Source: an uncultured Clostridium sp. (lineage in GTDB: Bacteria; Bacillota_A; Clostridia; Lachnospirales; Lachnospiraceae). Taken from it: a stretch of DNA of 7,169 nucleotides. The notes beneath the pieces were generated by a model, which did no database searches, was not told the origin of the DNA, and was given only the letters and a program-made list of their open reading frames with translations. Shown here piece after piece: positions 1 to 6,097 of this stretch (within the stretch, counting starts at the first letter, position 1; each line of letters starts with the position of its first letter). The position numbers and the translations under genes are program-made. The stretch covers positions 1-7,169 of the forward strand of contig CAMWKN010000074.1 in NCBI GenBank assembly GCA_947174825.1, read 5' to 3'.

Positions 1-887
1 CCAATACCATCTACTACATTACCACTGGAATACTCCGGCGCTGCCTGATATCCATTTGCCTCTGTTCTATCCTTGATTACTTTTATCGTTGAAAAAGTTT
101 CTCCCGGATATAACACAGTGCCGTTGATATACCCTGCTGCTGTCTTAACATTATTGGCACGAGGCGCAGCAGAACTGGCAAAAGATGTAGAATACGTTCC
201 CAGCAGACTCTCACATTTCGACACCTCTGCCTGTGTATATTTTGGCTCCGTATCTTTAACAACAGCAGCAATCTTTACTGCGTCTGACTGATCTTCTTTG
301 ATTGCTTTCTCCAAAGATTTCCGAATCTTTTCTACCGTCTCTGATACCTGCACTTCATGTCCAATCTGGTCTTTTGTTGCCTTCGGTTTGCCATTCTTAA
401 AGGTAAGTTTGGAATTTTTCATAGCAATATCAAATGGCTTACAACGTTCCTCCACAAAGTCCTGAATCGTTTCATCCGAAATCTCATAAGGCAAAGCATA
501 TTCTTTGCCGGAAAGTTTGATCTGCTTTCTTACTTTTAACTGCTTAAACGGACTGCCATCTTTTCCCAACTGATATGCTTTATTTACTGTATCCTGCCAA
601 TCACAGCTTACTCCCAGATCCTTTACGGATGTTTGCAGCTCCTCTCCGGAAACCTGAACCAAAACGGAGACATCCATAACTCGATTGATCTGATCTTCCA
701 CCACTGCAGCAGCCTCTTCTTCTGTCATCCCTCCCACATCAACTGTACCAATCCGAACTCCCTCACAAATTTGATCGGTATCGGAAAAAAGACCAGAAGA
801 AATCACCTCTGCTCCAATTCCTACCAATAATGCCAGGATGCATCCTAATACAAAAAAGAGTGATAATAGTTTATTCTTTTTTTTCAT
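1..887 (-). CDS. VanW-family envelope protein, 3' end missing
   Basis: The frame reads 295 codons from ATG at 887 to the left edge with no stop. The N-terminus MKKKNK is followed by a hydrophobic segment (about residues 7-29), so this is probably a membrane-anchored extracytoplasmic protein. Residues about 41-115 contain GVRIGTVDVGGMTEEEA, typical of the 'putative peptidoglycan binding' domain that precedes VanW domains. The VanW domain starts near residue 232 (YSTSF...) and shows NNVKTAAGYINGTVLYPGE followed by TFS and GYQAAPEYSSGNVVDGIG. It is cut just before the expected GGGVCQ motif, so perhaps 120-180 residues lie outside the window. GGGAG about 12 bases upstream could serve as the ribosome site. 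The molecular function of VanW proteins is not established, and the name comes from vanB-type clusters. Nothing nearby (no vanR/S, ligase or dipeptidase) suggests glycopeptide resistance. Confidence 0.9.
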   Translation of the reverse strand, partial: MKKKNKLLSLFFVLGCILALLVGIGAEVISSGLFSDTDQICEGVRIGTVDVGGMTEEEAAAVVEDQINRVMDVSVLVQVSGEELQTSVKDLGVSCDWQDTVNKAYQLGKDGSPFKQLKVRKQIKLSGKEYALPYEISDETIQDFVEERCKPFDIAMKNSKLTFKNGKPKATKDQIGHEVQVSETVEKIRKSLEKAIKEDQSDAVKIAAVVKDTEPKYTQAEVSKCESLLGTYSTSFASSAAPRANNVKTAAGYINGTVLYPGETFSTIKVIKDRTEANGYQAAPEYSSGNVVDGI

Positions 888-929
888 GAACGAAACACAC
901 TCCCATCTGTCAAAATTCTTGCATACTCC

Positions 930-969
930 ATTATATATGATACCCAATTACCACTAATTTGCAAGTCAA
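930..969 (-). promoter_or_regulatory. Possible promoter of the VanW-family gene
   Basis: On the minus strand TTGCAA (964-959) is followed after 16 bases by TATCAT (942-937), and TATAAT occurs just downstream (935-930). A stronger -35-like TTGACT (969-964) lies 21 bases from TATCAT, which is too far for normal sigma-A spacing. A start of transcription near 922-930 would give a leader of about 40 bases. This is a weak call based only on hexamers. Confidence 0.35.
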
Positions 970-991
970 AGATTTCGTAAAAATTTGACTT
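963..991. repeat. 8-bp inverted repeat AAGTCAAA / TTTGACTT
   Basis: AAGTCAAA (963-970) and TTTGACTT (984-991) are perfect inverted copies separated by 13 bases. Each arm contains a -35-like TTGACT facing outward, one per strand. On the plus strand the right arm is followed by a run of T (990-996). It could be a regulator binding site between divergent promoters, or a weak AT-rich hairpin. Confidence 0.5.
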
Positions 992-1013
992 TTTTTCAGT
1001 TATTATGTATAGT
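985..1013 (+). promoter_or_regulatory. Candidate sigma-A promoter, plus strand
   Basis: TTGACT (985-990) and TATAGT (1008-1013) are separated by exactly 17 bases, the best plus-strand promoter match in this gap. Transcription would begin near 1020. It would first make the hairpin at 1025-1075, then run antisense to the small membrane protein gene (1157-1264) towards the TPR gene at 1356. Whether it drives a short RNA or a long TPR-gene leader cannot be told from the sequence. Confidence 0.45.
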
Positions 1014-1024
1014 CTGTATAATTA

Positions 1025-1075
1025 GACAAAGCAGATATCTTACCTATTCATAAAATATCTGCTTTCTGTTTTGTC
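1025..1075. terminator. 11-bp hairpin, possible terminator or short RNA
   Basis: AAAGCAGATAT (1028-1038) and ATATCTGCTTT (1055-1065) form a perfect 11-bp stem with a 16-base loop. GACAAA (1025-1030) can also pair with TTTGTC (1070-1075), so the lower stem has two registers (CTGCTTT or CTGTTTTGTC). On the plus strand the tail is T-rich but interrupted (TTTCTGTTTTGTC). On the minus strand there is no U-tract. It may terminate the small gene at 1157-1264, the RNA from the promoter at 985-1013, or both. A processing or stability role is also possible. Confidence 0.45.
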
Positions 1076-1156
1076 GTTATTGCTAAAGCGGTTAAGTATT
1101 GGATTTCTTTACTCATCTCTATATAACATAACCAACTTAGTAATATACCAGTACAT

Positions 1157-1264
1157 TTAATGCACCAGATAATTCAATACCATAGGAACAACCATGGCGA
1201 TTGCCACGATGATACATATTGCTGCCGCAATTCTTTTCTGTGTTTTACGGTTAAAAAAATTCAT
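1157..1264 (-). CDS. Small 35-residue single-span membrane protein
   Basis: ATG at 1264 opens a 35-codon frame ending in TAA at 1159-1157. A full AGGAGG (1278-1273) sits 8 bases upstream, which strongly supports translation. The peptide begins MNFFNRKTQKR and continues into a hydrophobic stretch (about residues 12-34, IAAAICIIVAIAMVVPMVLN and on). That predicts one membrane helix with the positive N-terminus inside by the positive-inside rule. It has no signal cleavage site and no catalytic motif. I cannot assign a family or function. Its best promoter (1380-1408) lies inside the divergent TPR gene. The gene is short enough to be missed by standard minimum-length gene calling. A spurious frame is possible, but a perfect ribosome site plus a coherent helix makes that unlikely. 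Confidence 0.82.
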   Translation of the reverse strand: MNFFNRKTQKRIAAAICIIVAIAMVVPMVLNYLVH

Positions 1265-1272
1265 CTGATTTG

Positions 1273-1278
1273 CCTCCT
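1273..1278 (-). promoter_or_regulatory. Consensus ribosome binding site of the 35-residue gene
   Basis: AGGAGG on the minus strand, 8 bases before the ATG at 1264. It is the main evidence that this very short frame is a gene. Confidence 0.85.
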
Positions 1279-1299
1279 ATCTGCTTGTACTGGCATCAA

Positions 1300-1329
1300 T
1301 TTACAAAAGATCATGGGGTGTTGTTATAT
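1300..1329 (+). promoter_or_regulatory. Weak candidate proximal promoter of the TPR gene
   Basis: TTTACA (1300-1305) and TTATAT (1324-1329) are separated by 18 bases. A transcript would start near 1336, only about 20 bases from the ATG at 1356. The -10 region lies between the arms of the ATGGGG/CCCCAT inverted repeat (1313-1340), so a protein bound there would block it. Confidence 0.3.
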
Positions 1330-1340
1330 AGTATCCCCAT
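1313..1340. repeat. Inverted repeat ATGGGG / CCCCAT in the divergent gap
   Basis: ATGGGG (1313-1318) and CCCCAT (1335-1340) are perfect inverted copies with a 16-base AT-rich spacer (TGTTGTTATATAGTAT). They flank the best -10-like sequence before the TPR gene and lie in the predicted leader of the small gene. The GC-rich arms in AT-rich surroundings are compatible with a dimeric repressor site or a short RNA hairpin. Neither is shown. Confidence 0.4.
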
Positions 1341-1355
1341 AGAAAGGATAAATCT

Positions 1356-1961
1356 ATGCCGATTTTTTTTATCTGTTTTATTGTATTCATAATCTGGCTC
1401 CAAGTCAAGACCAAACAGGGAGATAAAGTATCCACCTGGGATGAAGCCTATTGGGAAAAAGAGTATCAGTCTAATTTTGCCCGCAAGAAAGATCCTGACG
1501 ATCTGGACTATATTACCGTAGATATGGATCGGATTCCTATGGAAGATGACTGCTCAGAAGAGGAACGGGATCTTTATACGGAATTAGAAAAAATACTATC
1601 ACAGCCGATTATCAACCTAAGTAACCTGTCCAATGCGGACCTCAAGCTGACCTATGGCATCGCTAATTTTGAAAAAATGTCTGCCTATGATCAAAATTAT
1701 ACCAGACTTATCCGTACTCTGAACCGTCTGGGAAATTATTGCTTTGAGAACGGAAATAGCCATCGTGCCAAACAAATTCTAGAATACGCAATCGAACTGG
1801 ACAGCGATATTTCTTCTACCTATACCACACTTGCCAGTATCTACCTCCAGGAAGATGCCATCGAAAAAATACAGGAGTTGATCCATAAGATTGAACAAAC
1901 GGATTCCCTGATGAAAGAAACCATCAAAAACAAACTTCTACAGATGATCCAAAGCTATTAA
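1356..1961 (+). CDS. Membrane-anchored TPR protein
   Basis: A 201-residue protein. The start at ATG 1356 is supported by AAAGGA (1343-1348) seven bases upstream. Residues 2-15 (PIFFICFIVFIIWL) form a short N-terminal hydrophobic anchor, probably leaving the rest in the cytoplasm because Lys residues follow (VKTKQGDK). The acidic/aromatic stretch at about 27-62 (STWDEAYWEKEYQSNFARKK, then DPDDLDYITVDMDRIP) looks like a family signature. Residues about 113-148 and 153-186 are two tetratricopeptide-like repeats (RLGNYCFENGNSHRAKQILE, then TTLASIYLQEDAIEKIQELI). TPRs bind partner proteins and no enzymatic motif is visible. It is divergent from the 35-residue membrane gene with only 91 bases between starts, and convergent with the gene at 2027-2347 (65-base gap). 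The specific function is unknown. A scaffold for a membrane complex is an inference. Confidence 0.88.
   Translation: MPIFFICFIVFIIWLQVKTKQGDKVSTWDEAYWEKEYQSNFARKKDPDDLDYITVDMDRIPMEDDCSEEERDLYTELEKILSQPIINLSNLSNADLKLTYGIANFEKMSAYDQNYTRLIRTLNRLGNYCFENGNSHRAKQILEYAIELDSDISSTYTTLASIYLQEDAIEKIQELIHKIEQTDSLMKETIKNKLLQMIQSY
1380..1408 (-). promoter_or_regulatory. Strong-looking promoter inside the TPR gene, facing the small gene
   Basis: On the minus strand TTGACT (1408-1403) and TACAAT (1385-1380) are exactly 17 bases apart, the closest sigma-A match in the region. Transcription would begin near 1373 and reach the ATG at 1264 after a leader of about 109 bases that includes the ATGGGG/CCCCAT element. 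It lies within codons 9-18 of the TPR gene, so the small gene's mRNA would be antisense to the TPR mRNA 5' end. Confidence 0.5.
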
Positions 1962-2026
1962 TTGCAGCAAGATTCCTGTAACTGACATAACTGCGGAACC
2001 GTGAAACAGACAATTACGCCTATTAT

Positions 2027-2347
2027 TTAGTCCTCATACCCTGTACAGCTTCTAGACTGCTCCCAATACTCCTGATTAGATTCATAACGCTCGCACAGCC
2101 ACACATGAATTTGATCCAGACTTTCTTCTTCATAGGGAAACTCTTTGGTTTCTCTCTTTTCTTCTGGGGTTTTGTCATAACAATACGGCTCCGGCCAAAC
2201 AGTTGCCAGGAGACAGTTTTGCTCCTGCTCCCCCTCCATCCATGTTTTTCGCCGGATCTGATAACGCATCCCTTGATAACTGGCATTTAACACAGCCTTT
2301 TTCCGATAGAACTCTGCAATGTCATATAATGATTTCCGGTCATTCAA
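2027..2347 (-). CDS. Conserved-looking 106-residue protein, function unknown, TTG start
   Basis: The frame reads 106 codons to TAA at 2029-2027. The start is TTG at 2347, placed 8 bases after AGGAG (2360-2356). The nearby ATG (2343) is in another frame and is not the start. The protein is soluble, without signal or membrane segments. It is rich in aromatic and charged residues, with an N-terminal helix SLYDIAEFYRKKAVLNASYQ and a central segment LLATVWPEPYCYDKTPEEKR. The C-terminal half is acidic (FPYEEESLDQIHVWLCERYE). I recall similar proteins in related Clostridia annotated as hypothetical, but I cannot name a domain. It follows the CpdB-like gene by 107 bases on the same strand and may be co-transcribed. 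The shadow frame 2023-2286 on this strand is less plausible. Confidence 0.8.
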   Translation of the reverse strand: MNDRKSLYDIAEFYRKKAVLNASYQGMRYQIRRKTWMEGEQEQNCLLATVWPEPYCYDKTPEEKRETKEFPYEEESLDQIHVWLCERYESNQEYWEQSRSCTGYED

Positions 2348-2354
2348 GGCAGAA

Positions 2355-2360
2355 TCTCCT
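2355..2360 (-). promoter_or_regulatory. Ribosome site deciding the TTG start
   Basis: AGGAGA on the minus strand, ideally spaced from TTG at 2347-2345. It supports TTG as initiator, because no in-frame ATG occurs before the conserved-looking N-terminus. Confidence 0.7.
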
Positions 2361-2380
2361 TTCTATCACACAGCCAGATC

Positions 2381-2426
2381 CCCTGCGGCATACCCACAGG
2401 GTACGACTTGGTTTCTTTTCAGAAAC
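2381..2426 (-). other. Cluster of short hairpins between the CpdB-like gene and the 106-residue gene
   Basis: On the minus strand, the first stem after the CpdB-like stop is GTTTCT/AGAAAC with a GAAA loop (2426-2411). Next comes CCCTGTGG/CCGCAGGG (2401-2394 with 2388-2381), 8 bp including one G-U pair and a 5-base loop. The alternative stem TACCC/GGGTA (2403-2399 with 2395-2391) competes with it. None has a U-tract, so a classic intrinsic terminator is unlikely. They could protect the upstream mRNA 3' end, act as processing sites, or modulate expression of the downstream gene. Confidence 0.4.
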
Positions 2427-2454
2427 AACGTCCATATACTGCAAAATAAGTAAA

Positions 2455-5400
2455 CTAGGCTTTCCGACGCAATACTGTTATCTTTGCACCATTTCCTTTA
2501 TTATTCTTCATATAACATACAATTTTCTGTGCTACTGCAGCCTTTGGCAATTTTACTGTGTATACATATGCCTGTTTCCCACTACTATAATAATCCTTCT
2601 TTACCTTGTACGTCTTTTTGCCAATTTTAGCAACCAGGGTTGCATCCTCCTTAGATAAAATCTTCATCTCTTTGGATTTGGTCGTTATCGCAGAAGATAG
2701 TTGTGGTTTCCCTGGTTTTGCCGCCTTAACCTTGATCTGTCTCACTGCAATAATGGAACCATTTTTATGGCGATCTACAAAATATACTGGTTCCGAAGAT
2801 TTAATGGCGCGAGGCAAGTCATACGAAAATCTGCCTTTCTTATCCAAATCCAATTTGGAATAAGAACTGCCATAGTTCAGATATAACTCGGTTCCTTTTT
2901 TGGCTTTTCCTGTCAATTGAACCGTTCTGGAAGTGATCTTTTTCACAGAGATAATTTTCTTTGCTTTTGCCACATAATTCTTTTTGGACGCTACTTTGCA
3001 GGAAGCGGATGCACTTTTTCTAGTCTTTCCATTGCTCTTATCACTGGCATAAACAGATACCAGCATACCGGATTTCAATTTTGGTGTTTTCACCTCAAAC
3101 TTACCATTTTTTGCTGATTTAGCAGTATATTTTTTACCAGAAACCTTAACCGTCACATTACATGCTTTCTTTGTCAATGGTATCTTGCCGGTAATGGCAT
3201 TTTCTGCATCACATACAACGTTGATAGTCGGCATATTCGGTGCTGCCTTTTTAACGGTACGAACTGCCACAATACTAACCCGGTGTTTGAGATCAATCGC
3301 AAACACCCGAACACTGACTCCTGCATTGACCGCAGATATCGGAATGCTATATCGATCATTTGATAATGTAGTATTTACCTCTATGATCTGACGATTCGGA
3401 TCATATTTATGGCTAGCCCGATACGCTGCTGTCCCTCCCCTGGAAACATACGCATACTTGCTGCCCACATAGGCAACCATGGTAACACAGCTCTCTCCAA
3501 TTTTTCCTGTTAGTCTGGTGGTCTTGTTGCTTACTGGATCCAAAGTAGGCGGATTTGGTCCTGTTCTGTCGAAAAGCACTTTAACCGTCTTGCTTTTTCT
3601 CCCCTGACCATCCTGAACATATACATATACTGCGGTACCTGCCCGATGCTTTCCAACATCATAGCTAAAAGTACTGTTGGATTTTGCTGTTGTTGCATAT
3701 GTCGTTCCCGCTACTGTAATATAAACCGTTAATCCAGCTCTGGCATAGCCAGTTACCACTGTCTTTTTATTAACTGGTATCATCACCTCTGGTGCGGGCA
3801 GGACATTCGCATCAATATTATTAATATTGATATGCCGTGTGGTCACATTTCCCTGCTTATCCTTTGCCTGGAAAGTATACTCTCCATTGTTGCGGACAAT
3901 AGCCCGATTGCTTATAACTGCCATTCCCTGTTCCCATTTCGGATCATCCTCCTCCACATTTCCTGCCAAATAAAGGCAGGATGCCACACCGGAAGAATCT
4001 TCTGTCCGAACAGATATGGTAACACTCTCATTTGTGCTTTCTGTAGTGGATGGTGCTAAAACCAACAAGGGGCCATACTGATCCTTATCCTCCTGTGACA
4101 AATCAGCGGAATAATATCCATATTGATCTGTCATCCCCAAAGTTTTTTGATACCATGACCTTGCCTGTGCCAACAATTCAGACAGAGAACTAGTGCGTAA
4201 AATACGCTGTTCATCTCCAGCTAATAGTTTCCAGTTGTGATCCGGCTCATCTGCAATCGGAGCATATTGATTCATCTCCTGAATATAGTCTTTCAGATAA
4301 TCCACAGTATTTCTAGTGGAATCCTTAACCAATCTCTGTTTTGTCAAATCTGACAGTACCAGATTATAAGTACTAATTTCATTACACACCATCAAAAATT
4401 TGCTTTGGTTCGTAACATTTCTCCCCTGACAGGTCAGATTTTTTATTCGATTCGCCTGGGCATAAATCACATGTCCGGCAGCGTCATATTTCGCTGGTTC
4501 CGTAACATCAATCTCATAATGAATGCCATCAAACTGAACATATTGACCATAACTGCCATTCCAGCCATTGGAAATCAGGCTGGTTTTATTCTCAGCAAGG
4601 GATAAACGATACAATATAGAATCACTGGTAAACTGCTCACCCGACTGGGCATAAATACTAGCTGACCACTCCAACCATTCCTTTAACTGTGCACCGGTAA
4701 TCCAATAGATATAATTCCAATTGTGTTCATACCGCTGCACCCTCATTAAGTCTCCCCAGGTAATGTTGTCAGACACATCAAAATAATCGTCTTTTCCCTC
4801 CGAACCATCCATATAAACACGAGAAGCGGAAATAACCGGATACCCAGCATAGGCCTTCCCCTCTCTGGTGGACTGATACTGCATTCCAAAACGAATCTTT
4901 GCCTCATTATTGAGCTGAAGCATCGTATTGTCTTCTAATAGTGAAAAATATCCGGTTACTCTATCCCCAGTGCGCAGACTCGCCAACACTGACTGATACT
5001 GCTTTTGAATTTCCGCATCGTACTTATTGCTAATAGACTCAATCACCGGATCAGGCGTAACTGCCTGCGAAGTCCGGCGTATCATAGGTTTTGCCCCTGC
5101 TACACGAACTTTATTACCATTGATACTAAGGCTTAGGTCACAAATTCCAATCGCCTTTCCGTGATCCGCTGATATCAACACTGGCTTGCCATTGACCAAT
5201 CCGGTACTGCGATTCACTCCTGGTAAATCATAATAAATCTGTACATTTCCATCCTCAGACGGAAAATTACGATGAGCATGTCCTGCCATGATACAGTCCA
5301 CATTCTCTAATTTTGATAATGCATAAGCGACATCTTTATCGCTGTCCGTAGATGTATTATCTCCCATACCGGCATGCACAATAGCGATTACCACGTCTGC

Positions 5401-6081
5401 ACCTGCTTTTTTCAAAGCGGCAGCATTATTTTTGACGCTGGAAATAATTCCCGAAGTCACTAAAGTTCCATCATAGTCATACATATTGGACAGGCTTGGT
5501 CTGGTTGCTCCCACAATACCAATTTTTACCTGAACCTGCTTTCCCTGCTCTGTCGTTACTGTACGATTAATCATTTTGGTGGACGCCCATGGTGCCCTAC
5601 CATCAGAATTCCGAACCACATTGGACACCAGACAAATATTTGATAATCCAGAACTCTTTAATTGTTGATAAATATAGTCATAACCAAAATCAAAATCATG
5701 ATTTCCCAATACAATGGCATCATAACCGATCTTGCTCATTCCTTCATAGATTGGCTGTACTGCTGCACCATTTTTTGCCTTGATATACTCTGCAGCATAC
5801 CCATAAATAGAGTCCCCAGTATCTACTGTGATACAGGTTCCATCTGTAATCTCTTCTTTAGCACTCCGAATCATAGTACTCAGCTGTGCCAAACTGCCTG
5901 CGGTGGACTTACCAGCCGATTCATAGTCCTGACTGCTAACCTGGCTATGTAAATCTGCTGTGGAAATTACCCGTATGGTAGTCGTATCCGATGCAGATAC
6001 AGGAGCTGCTGCAAACAATACACTACACACCCCCATACCCATACATATTTTCCATTTAGACAATGCCTTTTTCCACAACAT
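2455..6081 (-). CDS. cpdB: Secreted CpdB-like 2',3'-cyclic-nucleotide phosphodiesterase/3'-nucleotidase with Ig-like tail
   Basis: The start is set at ATG 6081 (AGGAGG 10 bases upstream), not at ATG 6111, whose extra 10 codons span the ribosome site. The protein has 1208 residues. Residues 1-31 are a signal peptide (cleavage likely after APVSA). Residues about 35-275 form a calcineurin-like metallophosphatase with D43-L-H45-S, D90 (VDTGD), G126-N-H128-D-F-D131, H236 (VHAG) and G267-H-A-H270, so both metal sites and the His-Asp catalytic pair are present. Residues about 370-660 match the CpdB C-terminal domain (GAQLKEWLEWSA, FDGIHYEIDVTEPAKYD, RIKNLT, DHNWKL). The known family reaction is hydrolysis of 2',3'-cyclic nucleotides and 3'-nucleotides outside the membrane. 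Residues about 670-1208 form around six Ig-like modules, the last three very Lys-rich. No LPXTG or SLH anchor is seen. The base-binding motifs are divergent. It lies downstream of yfbR with a 162-base gap. Confidence 0.9.
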   Translation of the reverse strand: MLWKKALSKWKICMGMGVCSVLFAAAPVSASDTTTIRVISTADLHSQVSSQDYESAGKSTAGSLAQLSTMIRSAKEEITDGTCITVDTGDSIYGYAAEYIKAKNGAAVQPIYEGMSKIGYDAIVLGNHDFDFGYDYIYQQLKSSGLSNICLVSNVVRNSDGRAPWASTKMINRTVTTEQGKQVQVKIGIVGATRPSLSNMYDYDGTLVTSGIISSVKNNAAALKKAGADVVIAIVHAGMGDNTSTDSDKDVAYALSKLENVDCIMAGHAHRNFPSEDGNVQIYYDLPGVNRSTGLVNGKPVLISADHGKAIGICDLSLSINGNKVRVAGAKPMIRRTSQAVTPDPVIESISNKYDAEIQKQYQSVLASLRTGDRVTGYFSLLEDNTMLQLNNEAKIRFGMQYQSTREGKAYAGYPVISASRVYMDGSEGKDDYFDVSDNITWGDLMRVQRYEHNWNYIYWITGAQLKEWLEWSASIYAQSGEQFTSDSILYRLSLAENKTSLISNGWNGSYGQYVQFDGIHYEIDVTEPAKYDAAGHVIYAQANRIKNLTCQGRNVTNQSKFLMVCNEISTYNLVLSDLTKQRLVKDSTRNTVDYLKDYIQEMNQYAPIADEPDHNWKLLAGDEQRILRTSSLSELLAQARSWYQKTLGMTDQYGYYSADLSQEDKDQYGPLLVLAPSTTESTNESVTISVRTEDSSGVASCLYLAGNVEEDDPKWEQGMAVISNRAIVRNNGEYTFQAKDKQGNVTTRHININNIDANVLPAPEVMIPVNKKTVVTGYARAGLTVYITVAGTTYATTAKSNSTFSYDVGKHRAGTAVYVYVQDGQGRKSKTVKVLFDRTGPNPPTLDPVSNKTTRLTGKIGESCVTMVAYVGSKYAYVSRGGTAAYRASHKYDPNRQIIEVNTTLSNDRYSIPISAVNAGVSVRVFAIDLKHRVSIVAVRTVKKAAPNMPTINVVCDAENAITGKIPLTKKACNVTVKVSGKKYTAKSAKNGKFEVKTPKLKSGMLVSVYASDKSNGKTRKSASASCKVASKKNYVAKAKKIISVKKITSRTVQLTGKAKKGTELYLNYGSSYSKLDLDKKGRFSYDLPRAIKSSEPVYFVDRHKNGSIIAVRQIKVKAAKPGKPQLSSAITTKSKEMKILSKEDATLVAKIGKKTYKVKKDYYSSGKQAYVYTVKLPKAAVAQKIVCYMKNNKGNGAKITVLRRKA

Positions 6082-6091
6082 ATTTCTATTT

Positions 6092-6097
6092 CCTCCT
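6092..6097 (-). promoter_or_regulatory. Ribosome site deciding the start of the CpdB-like gene
   Basis: AGGAGG on the minus strand, 10 bases before ATG 6081. The in-frame ATG at 6111 lies upstream of this site and has no good ribosome site of its own. The shorter form also begins directly with the signal peptide (MLWKKALSKWK). Confidence 0.85.

Noticed and set aside
877..884. Run of eight A at codons 2-4 of the VanW-family gene as a phase-variation tract
   Set aside because: Lys-rich starts with A runs are ordinary in AT-rich Firmicutes, and nothing else suggests switching.
1..887. VanW domain as evidence of vancomycin resistance
   Set aside because: VanW-domain proteins are common in susceptible Clostridia, and no van ligase, dipeptidase or two-component genes are present.
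840..887. Lipobox-like VLGC near residue 16 of the VanW-family protein
   Set aside because: Leu at -2 is atypical and the hydrophobic segment continues well past the Cys, so a membrane anchor fits better than a lipoprotein.
1157..1264. Calling the 35-residue peptide a type I toxin
   Set aside because: Charge order (basic N-terminus, then helix) and the lack of a matched antisense RNA do not fit well enough. Kept only as an alternative.
1160..1342. Plus-strand frame of 60 codons
   Set aside because: It is antisense to the small membrane gene, lacks a ribosome site and has a Cys/His-rich, non-protein-like composition.
1962..2026. Shared terminator between the convergent TPR and 106-residue genes
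   Set aside because: I found only 4-bp pairings and no T-run, so no terminator can be supported by eye.
2203..2658. Plus-strand frame of 151 codons
   Set aside because: It overlaps the 106-residue gene and the 3' end of the CpdB-like gene in antisense, and has no ribosome site and no recognisable protein features.
2455..3400. Sortase or S-layer anchor at the C-terminus of the CpdB-like protein
   Set aside because: The protein ends in ITVLRRKA with no LPXTG, terminal hydrophobic helix or SLH motif.
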